A stretch of DNA of 64,000 bases from JAEUIG01 sp046349775 (lineage in GTDB: Bacteria > Planctomycetota > Planctomycetia > Planctomycetales > Planctomycetaceae), in assembly GCA_046349775.1 (NCBI GenBank), contig JAXMBS010000013.1:24667-88666 (forward strand), given 5' to 3'. The translations under genes and the position numbers were made by a program. Within the stretch, counting starts at the first letter, position 1. Every line of letters starts with the position of its first letter. A model generated the notes under the pieces. It made no database searches, was not told the DNA's origin, and saw nothing but the letters and a program-made list of their open reading frames with translations. Positions 1 through 8,616 of the stretch are shown here, piece after piece.

Positions 1-1
1 C

Positions 2-814
2 AAACTGACGACCCGCGCGCTCGAAGCGCACTACCTGGCGGGGGGCGATGTCCCCAAAGTGATCCGCGCGCTCGTGGCGGCCCATCGTGCGCGACTCGAT
101 ATCGACTGGGACGTCGCCCAGGCGATTGATCTTGCCGGCCGCGACATCCTCGACGCCGTGCGCACCAGCGTTTATCCCAAGGTCATCGACTGCCCCGATC
201 CCAAGAAATCGCAGGGCACGCTGGATGCCGTCGCCGGCGATGGCGTGCAGCTCAAGGTTCGCGCCCGCGTGACCGTGCGCACGAACATCCAGCAGTTAAT
301 CGGCGGAGCGACCGAGGAAACCGTGATTGCCCGCGTCGGCCAGGGCATCGTCCAGGCCATCGGCTCCACTCACAGCTACAAGGAAGTCCTCGAGAACCCG
401 GATCGCATCTCGTATACGGTGCTCAACCAGGGGCTCGAAGCCCAGACCGCGTTTGAAATTGTGTCGATCGACATCGCCGACGTGGATGTCGGCGAAAACA
501 TTGGCGCCCGCCTGCAGGCGGACCGCGCCGAAGCCGACATGCGTGTCGCCCAGGCCACGGCCGAACAGCGCCGCGCCGCCGCCATCGCCCGCGAACAGGA
601 GATGGTCGCCAAGACGCAACAGAACCGGGCCGAAGTGGTCCTGGCGGAAGCGGCGGTCCCCAAGGCCATTGCTGGCGCGTTTCAGAACGGGCAACTCGGC
701 CTGCTCGATTACTATGAGCTGCAGAACGTCCAGGCCGATACCAAGATGAGGATTTCCATCGCCGGTGGCGGCGAAGACTCGGCCCCGACTATCGTCGCCG
801 ACGGCCGCCGCTGA
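2..814 (+). CDS. floA: Flotillin-like protein FloA, 5' end outside the window
   Basis: Membrane-scaffold protein of the flotillin-like FloA (UPF0365) family, which organises membrane microdomains. The frame is open from base 2, so the start and the N-terminal membrane hairpin lie upstream; about 270 residues are visible. The first residues (EAHYLAGGDVPKVIRA) lead into the SPFH-like core. An Ala/Glu/Arg-rich helical stretch follows (ADRAEADMRVAQATAEQRRA), likely coiled coil, then the family-typical end around LGLLDYYELQNVQADTKMR. The next gene starts 54 bases later on the same strand and encodes a small single-pass membrane protein, which suggests a shared membrane role. Confidence 0.93.
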   Translation, partial: KLTTRALEAHYLAGGDVPKVIRALVAAHRARLDIDWDVAQAIDLAGRDILDAVRTSVYPKVIDCPDPKKSQGTLDAVAGDGVQLKVRARVTVRTNIQQLIGGATEETVIARVGQGIVQAIGSTHSYKEVLENPDRISYTVLNQGLEAQTAFEIVSIDIADVDVGENIGARLQADRAEADMRVAQATAEQRRAAAIAREQEMVAKTQQNRAEVVLAEAAVPKAIAGAFQNGQLGLLDYYELQNVQADTKMRISIAGGGEDSAPTIVADGRR

Positions 815-868
815 TCGGGACGGCACCTGCGGCCCGATCGATCGAATATCGTCGTTGAGCACACGTTG

Positions 869-1537
869 ATGAATCACGCATTCACAGTCCTGGCGTTCGA
901 TATCGGCTCCGGGCTGTTCATTCTGTTTGCGCTGATTTCGCTGGTCTCCTGGATTCGAAATCAGGCGAACGCCGGCCAGGCTGGCGCCCCGCCGCGCCGC
1001 CCCGTGCCTCCCGGACCTCAGCGGAATCCGCAGATTCAGCGTGAAATCGACCGCTTCCTCCGTGAAGCGGCGGCCCAGGCCAACAAACCGGTCGTCAAGG
1101 CCGATGAGATTGAACTTGTTGAGGGCCCCTCAGGACGCCGGCCCCCTGCACGCGCAAGGTCGTCGAAAAACCTCGCCCGGGCGCAGGCAGCCGCCCGTCC
1201 CCCCGCCAAACGCCGGTCCGGTCTGGCGGCCTCCCCCCAGCGCCCCGGTCAGGACTTGGCCAACCGCCATCTCGCCCTGGCGCCGCAGTCCGCTGTCGCC
1301 TCAGAACACTTGCCGCCCGGTGTCGCCGCCGAGCACCTGGCGCGGAACGTCGATAAGGCGGTGGTCGCGCACTTGGGAACTTTTGCGGCCGCCGATTCTC
1401 GCAGGACCCGGGGGCCGCAGGGTGCGCGTCCGACGACGTTCCTCGCGGAACTGCGGACTCCGCGCGGAGTGCGTACAGCGATTATCATGCAGGAAATCCT
1501 GCAGCGGCCGCGCGCACTCCGCCGCCGCGCAACTTGA
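869..1537 (+). CDS. Small membrane protein following floA, function unknown
   Basis: About 222 residues. I chose the ATG at 869 over an overlapping TTG three bases earlier. Residues 8-28 form one hydrophobic segment (LAFDIGSGLFILFALISLV). A charged stretch (REIDRFLREAAAQ), a long Arg/Ala/Pro-rich linker and a C-terminal helix follow (GVRTAIIMQEILQRPRALR), the latter looking like the conserved part. The linker in the +1 frame reads as a proline-rich sequence, so a compensating pair of indels between about 1120 and 1250 is possible but not provable. Position behind floA suggests a membrane-microdomain accessory protein; this is inference. Confidence 0.75.
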   Translation: MNHAFTVLAFDIGSGLFILFALISLVSWIRNQANAGQAGAPPRRPVPPGPQRNPQIQREIDRFLREAAAQANKPVVKADEIELVEGPSGRRPPARARSSKNLARAQAAARPPAKRRSGLAASPQRPGQDLANRHLALAPQSAVASEHLPPGVAAEHLARNVDKAVVAHLGTFAAADSRRTRGPQGARPTTFLAELRTPRGVRTAIIMQEILQRPRALRRRAT

Positions 1538-1588
1538 CGCCGCCGGTTCGCGCCTCGTTTCGCCGCGGCCGCTGACGATCCCACCGCG

Positions 1589-2686
1589 ATGTCCGACCCG
1601 CTGCTGAAGGTCTTGCTCCTCACCGGACGCCTCGAAGTTCGCGGCCGTTCGCGGCAGACGTTGACCCTCGCCCGGCACCTGCCTGAACATCACATCGACG
1701 CTCCCATTGCCTGCATCGACGCCGCCGTCGTGCCCCGCGCCGAACGCCGAGGACTGCAAATCCGTGAGTACCGCCATCTGGATTCGCCGCTCGTTGGCCG
1801 GTTGGCGGAACTCCTCCTGGCCGCCGACCTCCGCGATGATCTCCCCGACCTCATTCACATTCAGCAGAGCAACATGCTCGCCGTCGGCCGCCGGCTCGCC
1901 TACCGCCTCAAGCGACCGTATCTCGTCTCCGTTCACGACTACCTGGGACCGCGCGAAACGCTCGGGTTCCAGTGGCGCTGGTGCCGCAGGCTGATCGCAG
2001 TCAGCCAATCGGTCAAAGACGAACTGGTCCGTGTGACCGGCATTCCTCCCGATCGCATCCTCGTCATCCATTCGGGGGTCGGCGCTGGTGCGGTTTCCGA
2101 CACCGGCGAAATCCTCGATCCGCATCGCGCGCCGGTCGTCGGCACCGCCGGGCCGCTCGAAGCCTCCAAGGGGCAGCGCTACTTCATCGATGCCATCCCC
2201 GCCGTCCTCGCCCGGCACCCCCAGGCGGAATTCCTGATCACCGGCGCCGGCCCCGAAGAACACAGCCTCCGCCGCCACGCGAAGGATCTCCGCGTGGCCG
2301 AACACGTCACTTTCGTCCCGAATGTGCTCCAGTTCGGCAGCTCCCTCGACGCCATGGACATTTTCGTCCTCCCCTCGCTGCGCCAGGGGTTGGGTACGAT
2401 CATGCTCGAAGCGATGCTCCGTGGACGTCCCGTCATCGCGACCAGCGGCGGCGGCGTCGACCGCGTTGTCACGGACGGCCGCACCGGCCTGTTCGTGCCG
2501 CCGCGCGACAGCGCCGCCCTCGCTGCCCGCATCAATGAGTTGCTCGACGACCCGCTCCGGGCCCGCTCCATCGGCGAGGCCGCGCGGCAACTCGTCCAAT
2601 CGGAATTCCCCGTCGACCGCATGATCGAACAGACCGCCGCCCTGTACCGCGAGGTGCTCGGCGCCGTGCCGTTGGCCGCCGGGTGA
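1589..2686 (+). CDS. Glycosyltransferase family 4 (GT-B fold)
   Basis: A 365-residue GT4-type glycosyltransferase, probably transferring a sugar onto a surface polysaccharide or LPS precursor at the inner face of the membrane. The N-terminal half has the acceptor-side Rossmann fold beginning KVLLLTGRLEVRGRSRQ. The C-terminal half has the donor-binding motifs GTAGPLEASKGQ, FLITGAGPEE and a family-typical EAM..GRPVIAT segment. The first Glu of the usual E-x7-E donor motif appears as Gln266 (RQGLGTIMLEAM), while Glu274 is kept. It precedes kdsD and an OstA-like gene on the same strand, which supports an envelope-glycan role. Substrate is unknown. Confidence 0.88.
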   Translation: MSDPLLKVLLLTGRLEVRGRSRQTLTLARHLPEHHIDAPIACIDAAVVPRAERRGLQIREYRHLDSPLVGRLAELLLAADLRDDLPDLIHIQQSNMLAVGRRLAYRLKRPYLVSVHDYLGPRETLGFQWRWCRRLIAVSQSVKDELVRVTGIPPDRILVIHSGVGAGAVSDTGEILDPHRAPVVGTAGPLEASKGQRYFIDAIPAVLARHPQAEFLITGAGPEEHSLRRHAKDLRVAEHVTFVPNVLQFGSSLDAMDIFVLPSLRQGLGTIMLEAMLRGRPVIATSGGGVDRVVTDGRTGLFVPPRDSAALAARINELLDDPLRARSIGEAARQLVQSEFPVDRMIEQTAALYREVLGAVPLAAG

Positions 2687-2919
2687 GGGGTGGAACGCCT
2701 GGGCCACGGGATCTTTACCCGCGGCACGGACTGCGATTCCGCCAAGTCGCCCGACGCCGTCCACCTAGTCGCCCGAGTCTGCGCGTTTCTCGCAGTCAAC
2801 TTCGCATTGACCCTCTGGCGACCCCGCTTCTAAACTCCGCCCCCCTTTCCCGTCACGGTGGAGTCGGCATCCTCCGTTCCCAGCGCACGTCCACGCGCCT
2901 GCAGACAGGATTCGCAGTC

Positions 2920-3936
2920 ATGTCGGCCGCCCAAGCGTGTCCGCAACTCACGCCGCTCGACCAGTTGCGCTCCGGCCGCGAGGTCGTTCGCCTGGAGGGG
3001 GAAGCGCTCGTTAATCTCGCCGGGCGTCTTGACGCCTCCTTCTGTTCCGCCGTGGATCTGATCGCAGGTTGTGAAGGCCGCGTGGTCGTCACTGGCATGG
3101 GCAAAGCCGGTTTGATCGGCCAGAAAATCGCCGCCACGATGTCTTCCACAGGCTCCCGGTCGCATTTTCTCCATCCCGCCGAAGCCGTCCACGGCGACCT
3201 CGGCTGCCTCCATCACGACGACGTCCTGCTGGCGCTCTCGAACAGCGGCGAGACCGAGGAGATCTGCCAACTGCTCCCCACGGTAGCAAGGTTGCGCGTG
3301 CCGATCATCGCCGTCACATCGACCGACCGGAACACGCTGGCCTCGCGTTCCGACGTCGTGATCGAGATCGGCAAACTTCGCGAGGCGTGCCCATGGGGAC
3401 TGGCCCCCTCCACGAGCACCACAGCCATGCTGGCAGTCGGCGACGCCCTGGCCCTCGTGGCCAGCGCGCAGCGCGGCTTCACACCCCAGCAGTTCGCCGT
3501 ATTCCATCCCGCCGGCAGTCTCGGACGGCAACTGCGGACCGTTGGTGAATTGATGCGGCCGCTCAAGAACCTTCGCGTGGCCCGCGAAACGGATGCCGTT
3601 CGCGATGTGTTTGTGCGTTTCGCCAACGTCGGACGGCGCAGCGCCGCCATCCTGCTGCTCAATGATGCCGGCCGGCTGGCCGGCATGTTCACCGACAGCG
3701 ACCTGGCCCGCCTGCTGGAGCGCCGCCGCGACGCGGCATTCGACGGCCCCATCAGCGCCGTCATGAATGCCAACCCCCTCACCATCCGCCCCGAATCCAG
3801 GTTTACCGAAGTGGTCGAACTGCTCGCCGACCGCAAGATCAGCGAAGTCCCCGTCGTGGACGACGACGGCTGCCCCGTCGGGCTGATCGACATCACCGAC
3901 GTCATCGGCTGGCTTCCTCCCCAATCCACCGACTGA
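2920..3936 (+). CDS. kdsD: Arabinose-5-phosphate isomerase (KdsD/KpsF family)
   Basis: Interconverts ribulose 5-phosphate and arabinose 5-phosphate, the first committed step to Kdo for LPS. The protein is 338 residues from the ATG at 2920; the frame is open further upstream to 2683, but that stretch has no family similarity. The SIS domain shows GMGKAGLIGQKIAATMSSTG, the HPAEAVHGDLG loop and LALSNSGETEE. A pair of CBS domains fills the last 140 residues (VGELMRP and ISAVMNANPLTIRPESR). The length fits the SIS-CBS-CBS architecture. It lies 21 bases before the OstA-like gene, much as kdsD lies near lptC/lptA in proteobacteria. Confidence 0.95.
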   Translation: MSAAQACPQLTPLDQLRSGREVVRLEGEALVNLAGRLDASFCSAVDLIAGCEGRVVVTGMGKAGLIGQKIAATMSSTGSRSHFLHPAEAVHGDLGCLHHDDVLLALSNSGETEEICQLLPTVARLRVPIIAVTSTDRNTLASRSDVVIEIGKLREACPWGLAPSTSTTAMLAVGDALALVASAQRGFTPQQFAVFHPAGSLGRQLRTVGELMRPLKNLRVARETDAVRDVFVRFANVGRRSAAILLLNDAGRLAGMFTDSDLARLLERRRDAAFDGPISAVMNANPLTIRPESRFTEVVELLADRKISEVPVVDDDGCPVGLIDITDVIGWLPPQSTD

Positions 3937-3957
3937 GCTTGCCGCCGGATCCTCGCC

Positions 3958-6900
3958 ATGTCGCGGTACAGGCTGACGTTTGCCGTCGCTCTGACGCTTT
4001 CGGCCTCGTACCAGTTGTACGCGCAGTGGGCGGACTCGTTCACCCGAAAGAGCTCCGAGGGACGACCGCTGGAGGTCGCCGAACCAGTTGCGCCCCCGCC
4101 GGAAACAACCGTCGCCGTCGCCCGGCAATACCTGCCCGATCTCGAATGGGCGCAACATCCCGACTACACGTTTCAGCGCGACAACCGGCTGTTTGTGTTT
4201 GCCGGCACGGCGCAACTGAATCGTGACGCCGACAACGACCCCGACGATCCGGCCGCCGGCCGGCAGTTACGCTTCGAACCCTTCGCGCTGGTCCGCATCG
4301 ATCCCAAACGACCAGAGGCCCCTCCGCTGGTTGTGACCTGCGAGGTGGCCCGCGTCCAGTTCGAGAATCCCGTCGAAATCGGCTTTGATGCCGCCAGTCC
4401 CGGACGCGTCACCAATGCCTGGTTCGACGGCGTCGTCGACATCACGGGGCCTGACGGGCTGCGGATCCAGGGGCAAAACTTCAGCTTCACAGAACAGACC
4501 CTCAACCTGTACAGCCCGTACCCGGTGGCGTTCGCGTTCGGACCCACCGCCGAGAATTCGGCCTGCGTCCGTGGAGGGGCCGGTGAACTCAATGTGGACT
4601 TCTCGCAAAACACCGATCCCGATCTCGATCCGGCCGTGCCCCGCATCGGCGGCGTGCATGTCGTGCAGCTCCGCAACCAGGTCGTCCTCGATTGCGACTA
4701 CGAGGAACGCCGCGGTCAGGAGGAGCCTCGTCCGGCGTCAGCCCACATCCGTTGCGATCTTTCGCTTCAGTTTAATGCCGAAACCCGGCTCGCGACCCTA
4801 CTCAAGAACGTCTCGGTCCACCACCCCACCGGCGACGAACAGCATCCCGACGAGGCGGACACTCTCCACTGCCATCAACTCGACTTGGGGTTCGTCGAAC
4901 TGGAGTCACCCGACGCGTCGCAAGCCAAGCGACCAACGGATGCCTCGCGCTCCCCGGAAACAACTGCGCCGGCCCTGTCCGCGGCTGCCGCCGCGCGGAA
5001 TCCTTTCTCCAACCTCCGCGTGCAGTGGGTCGAAGCACGCAGCTTCGATCGCGGGGATTTCGTCCGCCTGCACTCCGATTCCCAACACACGACGGCTCTC
5101 GCAAGGTTGCTCCGGTACGAGGTCGACAGCGGCGCTGCGGTCTTGACGGATATGCAGTCCGCGGCCGCGGGCGACGCCGCAGCTCCGGTGCAGGTCGAGC
5201 GGGACGGGACGCGCTTAGAGTCACAGATGTTGCACGTCACGCCCGATCCAGAGTCTGACGCTCGGATCATCACCTGTCTCGGCCGCGGTCGCCTGCAACA
5301 TCCCGACCCGGACACAGGAGAACTGCTGCTTGAGGCCACCTGGAGCGAGCGGCTCAACGCCGCCCCCGATTCCGACACCGGCCTGCTGCTCGTACAGCTC
5401 GATCAGGACGCCCGGCTCATCTTTCCGCAAGGCGCGCAACATCCCGACCAGCGCGCCGGGATCCGCGCCGACCACCTCAACATCTGGGTCGACGAGACGG
5501 CAGCGCAGCAACAGCGGCAGGACCAGCCGACGTCAGCCGTCGCTGCCGTCCCCGGTCCCGGCGGACTCGTCACAGCGTCGCAACAGCAGTTTCCCGTTCG
5601 CTTTTTCGAAGCCCGCGGCGGCGTCATCGTCGCCAGCCCCCAACTGCGCGCGGAGACGGAACGGCTGCGGGCTGTGATCGAACCTGGGCGTCTCCGCTAC
5701 GAGTCTGCTCCCGACGCGCAACAAACGGGCCACGACGAGCCGCAGTCGTCCGGTCTGCAGTCGGCCTGGCAGCTCACCGCGCAAGAGGTCTTCCTGAAGT
5801 TGAAGAAGCCGCCGACCAGCGAGATCCAGATCGCCGAAGCCGACGTCGAAGGCAATGCGGTGATCTCTCAGGCGGCAGTGCCGGCCGAATCAGCGGCGGA
5901 GCCGGACCCCGGCCCAATGTCTCTCGCGGGCGCCCATGTCGAACTCGTCAATGAAGGGGGCGCACATCAGATCATTATGGTCACCGGGTCGCCGGCCCTG
6001 CTGCGCCGCGGCAAATACCTCCTCGAGTGCGGGCAATTGCAGCTCGATCGCGCGGGGAACCGGGCGATCGTCTTCGGCGCCGGTCTGCTCCAGGCCCCGG
6101 TCGATCGCGACCTCAATGGACAAGACCTCTCGGAACCGATGATCCTCGACGTCAAATGGGAGGAGGGATTGACGTTTGACGGCGAACTTGCGGCGTTTCG
6201 CAAGGCGGTCAAGCTGCAGTTGCACGACAGCGTCCTGCAATGCGACGAAATGGACGTCCGGCTGAGCGAACCGCTGAAATTCTCAGACGACCATTTCGAC
6301 GCGAAAACGGTGCCCCTCCGCGACGTCCATTGCCGCAATGGCGTCAACGTCGAGATCTACGACTGGCAGGACAACCGGATTGTCGGCATCCGCAAGGCCC
6401 GGCTCACGCAGTTCTTCCTGGATTATGTCTCCGGCGGCTTCCAGGGAGACGGTCCCGGCAAGATCAACCACTGGGCCCTGCGCACGGGCCGCCGCATCGC
6501 CATCGCCAATCGCCAGACGGCGCAGGCCAACACGGCCGTGGAATCCGATCCGCTCGAATGGGAGCACGTCAGCGTCGAGTTTGACGACCTGCTTCTCGGA
6601 AACTTCAAGGATCGCACTGCTGAACTTCACGGCCGCGTCCGTTCGATCTACGCCCCCGTGCGGCGCATCTCCGAGACCTTTACACGTGACGACCTGTCCG
6701 GCAACTCCCCGAGCGTCGAGCACGCCGTCTGGCTGGGCAGCGACGTGATGAACATCGAAGTGCATCCCGAGACGATCACGGCGCCCGACGGCAAAGCGCG
6801 CAGCGAGAACAAGCTCGTCATCGTCGGCGAAGGCCGCTGCGAACTGGAAGGCCAGAAATTTTACGCCAAGGCGGACCGCCTCAGCTACGACGAAGCCAAG

Positions 6901-7065
6901 ACGCTCTTTACGCTCCGCGGCAAAGGGAATCACGAGGCCAGCATTTACCATCAGGAGCCCGGCGCCGAGCCGCGCCGCGTGGCCGGACAGATCATCCAGT
7001 TCACGCCTTCGGAAGAACAGAAATTCCGGATCGAAGGGTCGCGAGGCTTTCAGGGCGTACAGTGA
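3958..7065 (+). CDS. Giant OstA/LptA-like envelope protein, putative LPS transport
   Basis: A 1035-residue exported protein with an N-terminal hydrophobic signal or anchor (residues 4-20, LTFAVALTLSASYQLYA). It looks like a chain of OstA/LptA/LptC-type beta-strand units. One example is the mid-protein run GKYLLECGQLQLDRAGNRA followed by KAVKLQLHDSVLQCDEMDV. Another is C-terminal, GEGRCELEGQKFYAKADRL then YDEAKTLFTLRGKG. Linkers rich in Ala/Pro/Gln separate the units. LptA and LptC are about 185 residues each, so this would be a much longer periplasmic bridge or a fusion. It directly follows kdsD. No LptB ATPase is adjacent. The OstA assignment is by eye and the LPS-export role is inference. 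Confidence 0.72.
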   Translation: MSRYRLTFAVALTLSASYQLYAQWADSFTRKSSEGRPLEVAEPVAPPPETTVAVARQYLPDLEWAQHPDYTFQRDNRLFVFAGTAQLNRDADNDPDDPAAGRQLRFEPFALVRIDPKRPEAPPLVVTCEVARVQFENPVEIGFDAASPGRVTNAWFDGVVDITGPDGLRIQGQNFSFTEQTLNLYSPYPVAFAFGPTAENSACVRGGAGELNVDFSQNTDPDLDPAVPRIGGVHVVQLRNQVVLDCDYEERRGQEEPRPASAHIRCDLSLQFNAETRLATLLKNVSVHHPTGDEQHPDEADTLHCHQLDLGFVELESPDASQAKRPTDASRSPETTAPALSAAAAARNPFSNLRVQWVEARSFDRGDFVRLHSDSQHTTALARLLRYEVDSGAAVLTDMQSAAAGDAAAPVQVERDGTRLESQMLHVTPDPESDARIITCLGRGRLQHPDPDTGELLLEATWSERLNAAPDSDTGLLLVQLDQDARLIFPQGAQHPDQRAGIRADHLNIWVDETAAQQQRQDQPTSAVAAVPGPGGLVTASQQQFPVRFFEARGGVIVASPQLRAETERLRAVIEPGRLRYESAPDAQQTGHDEPQSSGLQSAWQLTAQEVFLKLKKPPTSEIQIAEADVEGNAVISQAAVPAESAAEPDPGPMSLAGAHVELVNEGGAHQIIMVTGSPALLRRGKYLLECGQLQLDRAGNRAIVFGAGLLQAPVDRDLNGQDLSEPMILDVKWEEGLTFDGELAAFRKAVKLQLHDSVLQCDEMDVRLSEPLKFSDDHFDAKTVPLRDVHCRNGVNVEIYDWQDNRIVGIRKARLTQFFLDYVSGGFQGDGPGKINHWALRTGRRIAIANRQTAQANTAVESDPLEWEHVSVEFDDLLLGNFKDRTAELHGRVRSIYAPVRRISETFTRDDLSGNSPSVEHAVWLGSDVMNIEVHPETITAPDGKARSENKLVIVGEGRCELEGQKFYAKADRLSYDEAKTLFTLRGKGNHEASIYHQEPGAEPRRVAGQIIQFTPSEEQKFRIEGSRGFQGVQ

Positions 7066-7079
7066 GCGCGCTGTTGCAG

Positions 7080-8453
7080 CTACCTTCGCAGGCTTGTGCT
7101 GCGCAGCCCGGACGCAACGTCGTCGCGACTGAGCCACTGTAGAATCCGCGCCAGCGTCGCCAGTCCGTCACAGCGCGACGCGCAATCGCCGAACCAGCAA
7201 CGGTCCGACCCGTCACAACCGAAGGCCGCTCCCTCGCGGTGCATCGAACGAGCCATCCCCTCCCGCGTCCCATCGCTCATCGCCACGTTGCACCCGCGCT
7301 GCTCCAGTCGCTCCGCCAGCCCGGGGGGGAGCGCAGCGTCCAGCACGACGTTCCGTGAATTCGACTCCGACAGCACCACCTCCGCCAAAGCCGCAGCCAG
7401 TTCCGGCGTCGCGATCCGGACTCCATGCTCGTCGACCAACAAACAGCTCTGGCCGTCTTCCCCCAGCAGCACTCCGGCCGGCAATCGTTCTAAACGGACG
7501 AGCGCGCTCAGTCTCTCGAGCGCCAGTTCCGTCACGCGCGACGAGTCGTTCCCCATCGGCGGAGTCGTGTGTTCTGCACGGCACGCCGCCGCCGCCAGGA
7601 GTTCGGACAGATGCGGTTCAACGGTCGGCGACAGGCAGGCCAGCCCAATCCGCAACGGTCGCACCCCGTGAAATTGCTTGAGCAGACCGGCTTCGTACGG
7701 CAGCCTGATCCGGAATGACCGCTGTTTTCCCCCCTGGCGGCTCGTCCGTGCGGCGCCGTCGACTTGCATCGCCGCCAACTGATCCAGGCTCCCTCCGCGT
7801 GACCAGGGAATCCCCCCGGCGTCTATGAAGTTGAGCCCGATTCCCGCCGGTCCACACCCTGCGCCCGTCACATAGACGCCACCGGCTCCTTCCAGGTGCT
7901 CCACCGCAAACCAGAAGCACGCCGTGCTGACGATCCCCACGTCGACGACTTGGCATCCCATCCGCCGCAGCGCCGCGGCGACTCCAATCACCAGGTCTGC
8001 CGCCGCTCCATGGTGGTCCTGGCCGACAATTACCGTGGGCAGGCGACGGCGCGATTCTGCAGCGTCGCCCCGCAGCGTTCGTGATTGCAGCGGTTGCCGG
8101 GACCACAGCACTTTCGCGAAGGCTTCTGCATACCGCTCGGCCAGCGGTCGAGTCATCTCGTTCAGATAGACGCCGCTGATTCCCTCCAGCCCCAACAGGG
8201 AAGAGCGGACGTTCCGCCGCGCGGACCGGTCAAAATGTTCGACGATCGGTTGCGGCAGGTGACCGGCATCCAGACGGTGGCTGCACTCGCGACACGCCGG
8301 ATAGAACGCTGCGAGCCGTGCGAAGTGCACTGCACGCGAGACTGCATGTCTTTCGCCGGGACAGACATACGCCACCTCGTCCGCCGGCGAACAGGCGTTC
8401 CCGCTCACCACTTCGGTGATTTCATACACAGAACCAGTCGCAGCGCTCGGCAT
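7080..8453 (-). CDS. Phosphohexomutase-like pseudoenzyme with Cys-rich N-terminus
   Basis: A 457-residue protein resembling alpha-D-phosphohexomutases (AlgC/PMM/PGM). Residues 140-210 follow the family pattern (TVIVGQDHHGAAADLVIGVA, then MGCQVVDVGIVST), but the catalytic TASHNP loop reads VTGAGCGPAGIG near 195-206, so the phosphoserine is missing. The metal loop, normally DGDxDR, reads CDGSDR near 413-418 and keeps only the last Asp and the Arg. The N-terminus carries Cys/His residues (CPGERH, YPACRECSHRLD) that could bind zinc. It is probably a regulatory or binding protein rather than a mutase. The stop lies 14 bases from the convergent OstA-like gene. Confidence 0.72.
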   Translation of the reverse strand: MPSAATGSVYEITEVVSGNACSPADEVAYVCPGERHAVSRAVHFARLAAFYPACRECSHRLDAGHLPQPIVEHFDRSARRNVRSSLLGLEGISGVYLNEMTRPLAERYAEAFAKVLWSRQPLQSRTLRGDAAESRRRLPTVIVGQDHHGAAADLVIGVAAALRRMGCQVVDVGIVSTACFWFAVEHLEGAGGVYVTGAGCGPAGIGLNFIDAGGIPWSRGGSLDQLAAMQVDGAARTSRQGGKQRSFRIRLPYEAGLLKQFHGVRPLRIGLACLSPTVEPHLSELLAAAACRAEHTTPPMGNDSSRVTELALERLSALVRLERLPAGVLLGEDGQSCLLVDEHGVRIATPELAAALAEVVLSESNSRNVVLDAALPPGLAERLEQRGCNVAMSDGTREGMARSMHREGAAFGCDGSDRCWFGDCASRCDGLATLARILQWLSRDDVASGLRSTSLRR

Positions 8454-8616
8454 CCTCCGCCCTCCTGGCCATGGCTATTCGGCCGCCCAGCCGAACCGGG
8501 CGAACCATAGGTCAGCCCCTCCCCGGCGGTCAATTTCAACTTGACGGGCGGTGTCCAAGCGGGGCGCCACCAGGTTCGCCCGAGCGAATGGCGCTGCGAT
8601 TCAGAGAATTTGCCGT

